Assembly (NCBI GenBank): GCA_019637095.1
Contig: JAHBWG010000020.1
Location: forward strand, 1 to 64,000
Origin: Sandaracinaceae bacterium
Lineage (GTDB): Bacteria; Myxococcota_A; Polyangia; Polyangiales; Sandaracinaceae
Direction: 5' to 3'
DNA: 64,000 bases
In this document: piece after piece, positions 27,467 through 34,737 of the stretch
Position numbering within the stretch: position 1 is the first letter of the stretch
Layout: every line of letters starts with the position of its first letter
Notes under the pieces: model-generated
Databases searched by the model: none
Told to the model about the DNA's origin: nothing
The model's input: the letters and a program-made list of their open reading frames with translations, nothing else
Program-made: the position numbers and the translations under genes

Positions 27467-28767
27467 GACCCGTGGGCGAGGCGCGCGCCGAGGCGCTCGG
27501 CGCGGTGCGCCGGATCCTGATCGAGAACCTCAAGCTCGATCGGAGCCCGGAGACGATCGATCCCGACGTGCCGCTCTTCGGGACGGGCCTCGGGCTCGAC
27601 TCCGTCGACGCGGTGGAGCTGGTCGTCGCGCTCGAGACCGTGCTGGGCGTGGTGCTGCCCGAGGAGATGCACGCCGCCGTGCACCTGCGCACCGTCAACA
27701 CGGTCGTCGACCTCGTGCTCGCGCTGCGCGGCGTCGGGCCGACGGGCGCGCTCGAGGCGCCGGCCGCGCCCGCGGACGATCCCGAGCACCGCGCGCTCCG
27801 CGAGGCGACGGCGCTGAGCGTGCACCCCGAGCTCGTCGTCGTGCGGCTCGAGGGGCCCGATCCGTTCGGCGCGCTCGACGCGCTCGTCCCGACCGATCTC
27901 TACCTCCGCGACGGGCAGATGCGGCAGTCGCTGCTCCTCGACGACGAGGCGCGCCCGATCGCCGATCTCTACGTCGCGCACGACGACGGCGCGCTGGTCG
28001 TGATCGCGGAGGGGCTCGCGCCGGCCTCGCTCGAGGCCGCGCTCGAGGGCGTCGCGCACCGCACGCTGACCGACGCGCACGACGTCGTCTCGCTGCACGG
28101 CCCGTGGGCGTGGGAGCTCGTCGCGCGCGTGCTCGGCGAGGACCTCCTCTCGCTCCCCTACCTCTCGTTCTTCCACCTCGAGGGCGGCGGCACCTGCTTC
28201 CGCGGCGGCAAGACCGGCGAGTACGGCTACGACCTGCTCCTGCCGAAGGAGCACTCGCCGGCGCTCGTCGCGCGCCTCCGCGAGCTCGGCGCGGCCTGGG
28301 ATCTCGTCGACGTATCGCAAGCGACGTTGACGCAGGCGCGGCGCGAGTCGTTCTTCTTCGACCCCGCCTGCTGGCGCGGAGAGGACGTGACGCCGCACGA
28401 GCTGCAGCTGCTCTGGCGCTGCTCGGAGCGCAAGGGCCCGATCTTCCGCGGCGCCGCCGCGCTCGCGGCGCGCCGGCCGCGCGAGCGGCTGACGTGCCTG
28501 GTCGCAGAGGTCCCGCTCGAGGGCGAGGTGCGCCTCGACGGGCGCGCGGTCGGCCGCGTCGCGCACGCCGGCCGCTCGCCCTCGCTCGGCCTCCACGTCG
28601 GGCACGCGCTGCTCGATCGCGCGGTCGCGACGCCGGGGATCGAGGGGCTCTTCGTCGACGGGCCCGCGGGGCCCGTCCCCGCCCGCGCCGTCTCGCCGCC
28701 CGTGCTGCGCAACCAGAGCCTCCTCGTCGATCCCCGACGCGATCGCTACGCGGAGCGCGCGCGGTGA
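27463..28767 (+). CDS. Acyl carrier protein fused to a GcvT-like (folate-binding aminomethyltransferase-type) domain
   Basis: 434 aa from ATG 27463 with a strong AGGAGG ribosome site. Residues 1-90 are an ACP with the phosphopantetheine serine in LGLDSVDA (Ser47). After an Ala-rich linker (about 93-105), residues 110-434 resemble the GcvT/YgfZ fold: HDVVSLHGPWAWELVARVLG, GGTCFRGGKTGEYGYDLLLP and SERKGPIFRG fit the family pattern of a tetrahydrofolate-binding barrel with a C-terminal beta-barrel. A GcvT domain on a carrier protein suggests one-carbon or methyl chemistry on a tethered acyl chain, or a structural role; neither is known. Confidence 0.7.
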   Translation: MRPVGEARAEALGAVRRILIENLKLDRSPETIDPDVPLFGTGLGLDSVDAVELVVALETVLGVVLPEEMHAAVHLRTVNTVVDLVLALRGVGPTGALEAPAAPADDPEHRALREATALSVHPELVVVRLEGPDPFGALDALVPTDLYLRDGQMRQSLLLDDEARPIADLYVAHDDGALVVIAEGLAPASLEAALEGVAHRTLTDAHDVVSLHGPWAWELVARVLGEDLLSLPYLSFFHLEGGGTCFRGGKTGEYGYDLLLPKEHSPALVARLRELGAAWDLVDVSQATLTQARRESFFFDPACWRGEDVTPHELQLLWRCSERKGPIFRGAAALAARRPRERLTCLVAEVPLEGEVRLDGRAVGRVAHAGRSPSLGLHVGHALLDRAVATPGIEGLFVDGPAGPVPARAVSPPVLRNQSLLVDPRRDRYAERAR

Positions 28768-29492
28768 GCGAGGCGCGGCGCGTCGCCTTCGTGACCGGCG
28801 CCTCGCGCGGGCTCGGCCGCGCGATCGCGGCGCGCCTGCTCGAGGACGGGCTGCGCGTCGCGTGCGGCTACCACCGCGAGGAGGCCGCGGCGCGCGAGGT
28901 CGCGCGAGCGGGCGACGGCGAGGCGATCCGCGTCGACGTGACGAGCCCGGAATCCGTCCGCGACGCGTTCGCCGGCGTGCTCGCGCGCGAGGGGCGCATC
29001 GACACGCTCGTCTGCGCGCACGGCGTCACGCGCGACGCGCTCTTCGCGATGGCCCCCGAGCGCGACTGGCTCGAGGTGCTCGACGCGAACCTCACCGGCG
29101 CGATGCGCTGCGCGCGGGCGGTGGCGCGGCCGATGATCGGCGCAGGCGGCGGCGCGATCGTGCTCGTCGCGTCCGTCGCGGCGATCCGCGCGAGCCCAGG
29201 CCAGGCGGGGTACGCGGCGAGCAAAGGCGGCTTGCTCTCGTTCACCAAGACGCTCGCGGCGGAGCTCGGCCCCCGGGGCGTGCGCGTCAACGCGGTCGTG
29301 CCGGGTCTGATCGACGCCGGGATGGTCAAGCGCATGGACCGCCGGCGCCGCGACGAGCGCGCCGCGCACGTGCCGCTCGGCCGCCTCGGCGACGCGCGCG
29401 AGGTCGCCGAGGCGGTCCGCTTCCTCGCGTCGGACGCGGCGAGCTACGTCACCGGCCACGCCCTCGTGGTGGACGGGGGGCTCTCGCTGTGA
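28764..29492 (+). CDS. fabG: 3-oxoacyl-[ACP] reductase (FabG-like SDR)
   Basis: 242 aa from GTG 28764, overlapping the previous stop (GTGA). The NADP motif TGASRGLG is at 11-18, catalytic Ser137, Tyr150 and Lys154 lie in the arrangement of FabG, and the C-terminus GHALVVDGGLSL is typical of FabG. CAHGVTRDALF replaces the usual NAG(I/V)TRD. It should reduce the beta-keto group made by the upstream ketosynthase on the operon's ACP. Confidence 0.88.
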   Translation: MSEARRVAFVTGASRGLGRAIAARLLEDGLRVACGYHREEAAAREVARAGDGEAIRVDVTSPESVRDAFAGVLAREGRIDTLVCAHGVTRDALFAMAPERDWLEVLDANLTGAMRCARAVARPMIGAGGGAIVLVASVAAIRASPGQAGYAASKGGLLSFTKTLAAELGPRGVRVNAVVPGLIDAGMVKRMDRRRRDERAAHVPLGRLGDAREVAEAVRFLASDAASYVTGHALVVDGGLSL

Positions 29493-30379
29493 GGCGCGTC
29501 GCGCTCGCGTTCGCGGGGCAAGGCGCGGAGGCGCCGCGGATGGGCGTCGCGCTCGCGGAGGCGTTCGCGCCGGCGCGCGCGCTGCTCGACGCGGCGGGCG
29601 CGGACGTCGTCGACGCGCTGGCGCGCGGCCGCGCGCTCACACGAACGGCGGACCTCCAGCCGGCCCTCGTCGCGGTCGGGCTCGGCGCGAGCGAGGCGCT
29701 CCGCGCCGCGGGCGTCGCGCCGGCCGTCGTGCTCGGCCACTCGCTGGGCGAGCTCGCGGCGTGGTCCGCGAGCGGCGCGATCGCGCCCGCCGACGCGGTG
29801 CGGCTCGCGCGCGCGCGCGGCGAGGCGATGGAGGAGGCCGCCCGCGCGCGGCCGGGGGGGATGCTCGCGCTCAGCTCGAGCTCGCTCGCGCTCGTCGGGG
29901 CGGCTTCGAAGCGGCCGCGCGGCGGCGAGCTGTCGATCGCGGCGCACAACGCGGCGGGCCGCGAGTGGGCGCTCGCGGGCGACGCCGCCGCGCTGCGGGC
30001 GGCGGAGGCGCAGGCGGGCGGGAGGCGGCTCCCCGTGGCGGGGCCGTGGCACGCGCCGTCGATGGCCGGCGCCGCCGGCGCGTTCACGCGCGCGCTCTCT
30101 GCGCTGGAGCCGGCGCCGCCCTGCGCGGTGCTCGTCGCCAACGCGACCGGCGAGCCCGCCGCGCCGCGCGACGTCGCGCGGCTGCTCGTCCGCCAGCTCA
30201 CGCGGCCGGTGCGCTGGGCGCGCTCGATGCGCACGCTCGCGCGGCTCGGCGTGACGGACCTCGTGGTGTGCGGGCCGGGCAAGGCGCTGCGCCTCTTCGC
30301 GCGCGGCGCGCCGTTCGCCACGCACGCGTGCGAGGCGCCGGACGACGTCGCGCGCCTCGCGCGGGAGCTCGCTGCGTGA
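29489..30379 (+). CDS. Acyl/malonyl transferase (FabD-like)
   Basis: 296 aa from GTG 29489, overlapping fabG as GTGA. It has FAGQGAEAPRMG at the N-terminus, nucleophile Ser85 in GHSLGE, LARARGEAMEE (the Arg that binds the malonyl carboxylate) and His188 in GPWHAPSM as catalytic partner. A dedicated malonyl transferase indicates that this operon charges its own carrier protein rather than borrowing from primary fatty acid synthesis. Confidence 0.85.
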   Translation: MRRVALAFAGQGAEAPRMGVALAEAFAPARALLDAAGADVVDALARGRALTRTADLQPALVAVGLGASEALRAAGVAPAVVLGHSLGELAAWSASGAIAPADAVRLARARGEAMEEAARARPGGMLALSSSSLALVGAASKRPRGGELSIAAHNAAGREWALAGDAAALRAAEAQAGGRRLPVAGPWHAPSMAGAAGAFTRALSALEPAPPCAVLVANATGEPAAPRDVARLLVRQLTRPVRWARSMRTLARLGVTDLVVCGPGKALRLFARGAPFATHACEAPDDVARLARELAA

Positions 30380-30939
30380 GCGCGCGGATCGCGCTCGACC
30401 TCGGCCCGCGCGCGCTCGAGCGCCTGCTCGCGCAGCGCCCGCCGCTCCTGCTCGTCGACCGCGTCGAGTGGCTCGAGCCGGGGCCGCGCCCGCGCGTGCG
30501 CTGCGCGCGCGCGATCGGCGCGGACGAGCCCGTCTTCGCCGGTCACTTCCCCGGGGCGCCGCTCTGGCCGGGCGCCTACACGATCGAGGGGCTCGGGCAG
30601 GCGGCGAACCTCCTCTCCGCGCTCGACGCGCTGGTCGAGCGCGCGGGCGACGCCGCCGCGCTCGCCGCCGCGCTGCGCGCGCTCGACGCGGGCGCGCCGA
30701 GCGCCGCCGGCGCGCCGTGGCTCGAGGCGCCGCCGCCGGTCGGGATGAGCGCGGCGGTCGACGTGAAGCTGCTCGAGCCCGTCTACCCCGGCGTCACGAT
30801 CGCGTACGAGGCGCGCCGCACCCACGCGGTGGCGGACGCCGCGCGCTTCGCCGTCGAGGCGTGGGTCGACGGACGCCCGGTCGCGCGCGGCTCGATCACC
30901 GGCTCGACGCGCGTGCCCGCGCGGAGCGGGGGGCGATGA
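30376..30939 (+). CDS. 3-hydroxyacyl-[ACP] dehydratase-like hotdog protein
   Basis: 187 aa from GTG 30376, GTGA-coupled. FAGHFPGAPLWPGAYTIEGL contains the FabA/FabZ active-site helix with His57 and Glu71; PPLLLVDRVEWLEPG matches the family N-terminus. An insertion of about 35 Ala-rich residues separates the two halves. With the reductase it completes a ketosynthase-reductase-dehydratase cycle. No enoyl reductase is encoded nearby, so a polyene product is one possible outcome. Confidence 0.8.
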   Translation: MSARIALDLGPRALERLLAQRPPLLLVDRVEWLEPGPRPRVRCARAIGADEPVFAGHFPGAPLWPGAYTIEGLGQAANLLSALDALVERAGDAAALAAALRALDAGAPSAAGAPWLEAPPPVGMSAAVDVKLLEPVYPGVTIAYEARRTHAVADAARFAVEAWVDGRPVARGSITGSTRVPARSGGR

Positions 30940-32351
30940 GCGAGCCGCGCACCGCGGGAGCGACGGCGCTCGCGCTCCTCGCGCTCCTCGCGCTCGGCGC
31001 GAGCGGGTGCTTCACGGTGTGGCAGGGGCGCTCCCCGGATCGGCGCGAGGCGATCTCCGTCCACGAGCTGATCGACCGGCAGTTCGTCCGCGTCGGCGGC
31101 GCGAACCACCCCGGCTACGAGGCGGTCGGGTTCACGCAGCTCGTCACCAGCGCGGCGGGGGATCGCGTCGCGTACCCCGCGCAGACGCGCGGGCGCTGGC
31201 GCCTCGTCGTCGACGGCCGCGAGGGGCCACCGTGGGCGGGCATCGGCGAGGTGGTGATGAGCGCCGACGGGCGCCACGTCGCCTACGCCGCGGAGGACGA
31301 CGAGGGGCGCTGGCGCGTCGTCGTGGACGGACACGCCCACCGCGCGTTCGACGCGATCCACGCGGGCACCCTCGCCTTCGCCGAGCCCGCGCGCGGACGC
31401 GCGCTCCTGCGCTACGTCGCGAGCGACGCCGAGGGCGCGCGGCTCGTGATCAACGGCGCCGCGGGGCCCGCGTTCGCCGGGATCGGCGCCGTGCGCTTCG
31501 CCGAGCGCCGCTTCGCGTACGTCGCGCGCGACGGCGCGTGGTCCCGCGTGGTCACGCGCGCCGGCCCGAGCCCGCGCTACGACGACGTCCCCGAGATCGT
31601 GCTCGCCCACGGCCGGCTCGCGTACATCGCCGAGAAGGACCGCCGGTTCGTGCTCGTGCTCGACGGCGCGCACGCGACCGCGCCCGAGGACGAGCTCGTC
31701 GCGCTCCAGGTGAGCCGGGCCGGCCGCGTCGCGTGCGTGCGCCGCGAGGGCGAGCGCGAGGGCGTGTGGCTCGACGGCGTCTCGCACCCGCTCCACGGGC
31801 GCGTCGACGGGACCACCCTCACCTTCTCCGCCGACGGCTCGCGGCTCGCGTACGTCGCGCGCGACGCCGGCAGCGCGCGCGTCGTCGTCGACGCAGAGGA
31901 CGGGCCCGCGTACGTCGAGATCGACGGCCCCGCGTTCGACGCGGCGGGCCGCGTCGTCTACGTCGGGCGGCGCGCGGGCGGCAGCGTCGTACACGCGGGG
32001 GCGCACACCGTCACGCACGGGACGTGGGCCGGGCACCCCGTCACCGGCGGCGAGCGCTTCGCCTACCTGCTGCGCGAAGGCGAGCGCACCGCCGTCGTGA
32101 GCGACCGCGGCCGCGCGGTGTTCGACGCGGTGATCGCGAGCACCCTCACGTTCGACGCGGCCGGTCGGCGCTGGGGCGTCGTGGCGGTCGCGCGCGACGC
32201 CGCGCTGCGCGTCGCGATCGAGGGCGGCGAGACCCGCGCGCTCGACATGGACGAGGTGAGCGCGCTCGCGACGCGGGACCCGAGCGTGCGCGACGGCTGG
32301 GCGGCGACCGAGGCGGTGCGCCGCTGGGTGCGCGCGGAGCTGACGCGATGA
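30936..32351 (+). CDS. Beta-propeller lipoprotein
   Basis: 471 aa from ATG 30936 (ATGA overlap with the dehydratase). The lipobox GASGC has Cys25. The rest is a run of about ten WD40/TolB-like units of 35-40 residues, each with a core such as RWRLVVDGREGPPW, RHVAYAAEDDEGRWRVVVDG or SRLAYVARDAGSARVVVDA. A single propeller or tandem propellers facing the periplasm or outer surface is expected. Its position inside an acyl-biosynthesis operon suggests a role in placing or sensing the product; this is inference. Confidence 0.75.
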   Translation: MSEPRTAGATALALLALLALGASGCFTVWQGRSPDRREAISVHELIDRQFVRVGGANHPGYEAVGFTQLVTSAAGDRVAYPAQTRGRWRLVVDGREGPPWAGIGEVVMSADGRHVAYAAEDDEGRWRVVVDGHAHRAFDAIHAGTLAFAEPARGRALLRYVASDAEGARLVINGAAGPAFAGIGAVRFAERRFAYVARDGAWSRVVTRAGPSPRYDDVPEIVLAHGRLAYIAEKDRRFVLVLDGAHATAPEDELVALQVSRAGRVACVRREGEREGVWLDGVSHPLHGRVDGTTLTFSADGSRLAYVARDAGSARVVVDAEDGPAYVEIDGPAFDAAGRVVYVGRRAGGSVVHAGAHTVTHGTWAGHPVTGGERFAYLLREGERTAVVSDRGRAVFDAVIASTLTFDAAGRRWGVVAVARDAALRVAIEGGETRALDMDEVSALATRDPSVRDGWAATEAVRRWVRAELTR

Positions 32352-33895
32352 AGGCGGACGTGGTGATCGTCGGCGGCGGGCTCGCCGGGCTGACGCTGGC
32401 GCGCCAGCTCGAGCGCGAGCTGCCGCGGGCCGGCGTGATCGTCGTCGAGCGGACGGAGCTGCCGGTGCGCGAGCGCACGCACAAGGTCGGCGAGTCGCTC
32501 GTCGAGGCGAGCTCGCACTACCTGCGCGACGTGCTCGGGCTCGCCGATCACCTCGAAGCGCGGCACGTGCCCAAGCTCGGGCTCCGCTTCTTCTTCGGCG
32601 ACGGATCACCGCGGCCGCTGGGCGAGCGGCTCGAGTACGGGGTGTTCAGGCCGCCGGGCCTGCGCCCCGAGGACGACTTCACGGGCTTGCTCGTCCCGAG
32701 CCACCAGATCGATCGCGGGCGCCTCGAGAACCACCTCGCGGCGGAGCTGCGCGCGCGCCGGCTCGTGCGCCGCGTGGCGTCGGTCGACCTCGACGGCGCG
32801 GGCGCGCACGTCGTCCGCCTCGAGGGCGGCGACACGATCGAGAGCCGCTGGGTGATCGACGCGAGCGGGAGACGCCGGCTCCTCGCGCGGCGCGGCGGGC
32901 TCGCGCGCACGCTGCCGCACGGCGCGCGCGCCCTCTGGGCCCGCGTCGGCGAGTCGCTGCGCGTGGAGGACTGGACGAGCGCCCCCGGGTTCGTCGACCG
33001 CATGTGGCGCCCGGGCGTGCGTCACCTCGCCACCAACCACCTCGTGGGCCCCGGCTACTGGATCTGGCTCATCCCGCTGCCCGGCGGCGCCACGAGCGTC
33101 GGCGTGATGAGCGAGCCGTCGCTCGCGCCGATCGAGCCGCGCGCGTCGCTCGACGCGCTCCTCGCGTTCCTGCGCCCGCGCGAGCCCGAGCTCGCGGCCG
33201 CGCTCGAGCGCGCGCCGATCGAGGACGTCCGCTTCCTCGACGGCGAAGCCTACGACGCGACGCAGGTCTTCTCGCGCGACCGCTGGGCCCTCACCGGGGA
33301 GGCCGCGCTCTACCTCGACCCGCTCTACTCGCCCGGCATCGACTTCATCGCGATCGGCAACACGCTCGTCGCGCGCCTCATCGAGGCGGATCTCGCCGGC
33401 CGCCCGATCGCGGGGCTCGCGCGGATCTCGGAGCTCGTGTTCCAGCAGCTCGCGGGCGGCTACCTCGAGCAGTACCGCGGCGCGTACCGCCTGCTCGGCG
33501 CCCCGCTCGCGATGGCGCACAAGGTCGCGTGGGACAGCGCGCTCTACTTCGGGACCCACGCGCTGCTCTTCCGCAACGGCGCGCTCGGCGATCCCGCGAT
33601 GCTCGGCGCGGTGAGGCCCGCGCTCGAGCGCGCGCGCCGCCTGCACTCCACGTCGCAAGCCGCCTTGCGCGCGATCGCGGCGCGCAGCCCGGGGCCCGCC
33701 GGCGGCTGGCTCGCGCACGGCGAGGTGGACGTGCTGCGCGAGCTCTACGCGGGCCTCGCGCCCGCGCTCGGCCGCCGCGCCCTCGAGGCGACGCTCGCGG
33801 ACAACGTCGGGCGCCTCGGCGCGTTCGCCGAGGACGTCCTCGCCCGCGCCGCGCGCGGCGAGCCCCACGCCCTGCCGATCCGGGACGCCGCGTGA
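32348..33895 (+). CDS. FAD-dependent halogenase-family flavoprotein monooxygenase
   Basis: 515 aa from ATG 32348 (ATGA). It has an N-terminal dinucleotide motif VVIVGGGLAGL, KVGES at 46-50, PKLGLRFFFGDG with Lys76 where halogenases hold the catalytic lysine, WIWLIP (238-243) matching the halogenase signature WxWxIP, and YLDPLYSPGIDF resembling the FxPxxSxG segment. The C-terminal 150 residues are helical. This points to oxidation or halogenation of a carrier-bound aromatic or alkene; relatives occur in aryl polyene and flexirubin clusters. Halide use cannot be told from sequence. Confidence 0.75.
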   Translation: MKADVVIVGGGLAGLTLARQLERELPRAGVIVVERTELPVRERTHKVGESLVEASSHYLRDVLGLADHLEARHVPKLGLRFFFGDGSPRPLGERLEYGVFRPPGLRPEDDFTGLLVPSHQIDRGRLENHLAAELRARRLVRRVASVDLDGAGAHVVRLEGGDTIESRWVIDASGRRRLLARRGGLARTLPHGARALWARVGESLRVEDWTSAPGFVDRMWRPGVRHLATNHLVGPGYWIWLIPLPGGATSVGVMSEPSLAPIEPRASLDALLAFLRPREPELAAALERAPIEDVRFLDGEAYDATQVFSRDRWALTGEAALYLDPLYSPGIDFIAIGNTLVARLIEADLAGRPIAGLARISELVFQQLAGGYLEQYRGAYRLLGAPLAMAHKVAWDSALYFGTHALLFRNGALGDPAMLGAVRPALERARRLHSTSQAALRAIAARSPGPAGGWLAHGEVDVLRELYAGLAPALGRRALEATLADNVGRLGAFAEDVLARAARGEPHALPIRDAA

Positions 33896-34590
33896 GCGAT
33901 CCGCTCGCGCGCGCGCTCGCGCGCTTCGCCGACGGCGGCGCGAGCGCCGTGGGGATGCTGGCGCGCGGCCCCGGGCGCGACGCGCTCGTCGAGGCCGTCG
34001 ACTCGTTCCACGCGGGCGTGCGCGCGGGCCTCGAGGGTCGCGACGTCGGCGCGGTGGCGCGCCCCGCGATCGCGCGCGAGGGGCTCGGGATGGCGGCCGC
34101 GCTCCTCGACGCGCTGCGCCCCGAGCCCGCGCCGCGGCTCGCGCCGCTCCTCGCCGAGCCGCGGCCGTGGTTCCCTGCGCTCGGCGCCGGGATGGCGATC
34201 GCCCGGCTCGGGCGCGACGCGCTGCCGGCGGCCCTCGCGCCCGCGCTGCGCGACGCGGGCTGGGACGGCTGGGGCTTCTCGCGCGCGCTCGTGGAGCCGC
34301 ACCGCCTGCGCGGCGCGGTGCGCCTCGGGGTGGACGCGCCGCCGGTCTGGGTCGGCGCGGGGCGCGCGCTCTGGTTCGCGACCGCCGGCGACGTGGAGGC
34401 GATCGAGGCGCGCCTCGCGCTCGTCGCGCCCGACGTGGCGCCGCACCTCGCGCGCGGCCTCGGGATCGCGAGCGCGTTCTCCGGCGGCGCGACCCCGGAG
34501 GCGAAGGCGCGGCTCGCGACCGGCCCGCTCGGCGAGCCGTACCTCGCCGGCTTCGCCCGCGGCGAGGCCGCCCGCGCCGAAGGCGCGTGA
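33892..34590 (+). CDS. DUF1702-like protein
   Basis: 232 aa from GTG 33892 (GTGA overlap). The order FHAGVRAGL, AREGLGMAAALLD, ALGAGMAIARLGRDALP, DGWGFSRALVEP, GRALWFATAGDVEAIEARL and GLGIASAFSGGATPEAKARL resembles the DUF1702 pattern (EGAAMG, GAGWALAR, DGYGF, GRxLWF, GVGLA-YAGG) known beside enediyne and other unusual polyketide synthases. The biochemical role of DUF1702 is unknown. It is the last gene of the operon. The family match is from memory of the motif order. Confidence 0.55.
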   Translation: MSDPLARALARFADGGASAVGMLARGPGRDALVEAVDSFHAGVRAGLEGRDVGAVARPAIAREGLGMAAALLDALRPEPAPRLAPLLAEPRPWFPALGAGMAIARLGRDALPAALAPALRDAGWDGWGFSRALVEPHRLRGAVRLGVDAPPVWVGAGRALWFATAGDVEAIEARLALVAPDVAPHLARGLGIASAFSGGATPEAKARLATGPLGEPYLAGFARGEAARAEGA

Positions 34591-34737
34591 GCCGCGCGGG
34601 GCGCTCGGCGCAGGAGTCGGCGTACAGGCTGGACGTCGCTCGCGCGCCTCTTCGCGGTGCCATGGTCCCTCTGGGAGCTCCGCCACGTCGATGGGGTCTT
34701 TCGCTACACGCCACCCCGTGAGCGCCTGCGGCGAGCG

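Noticed and set aside
25571-34590. Primary fatty acid synthesis operon
   Set aside because: Domain fusions, lack of enoyl reductase and FabH, and the linked lipoprotein, halogenase-type and DUF1702-like genes do not fit housekeeping synthesis.
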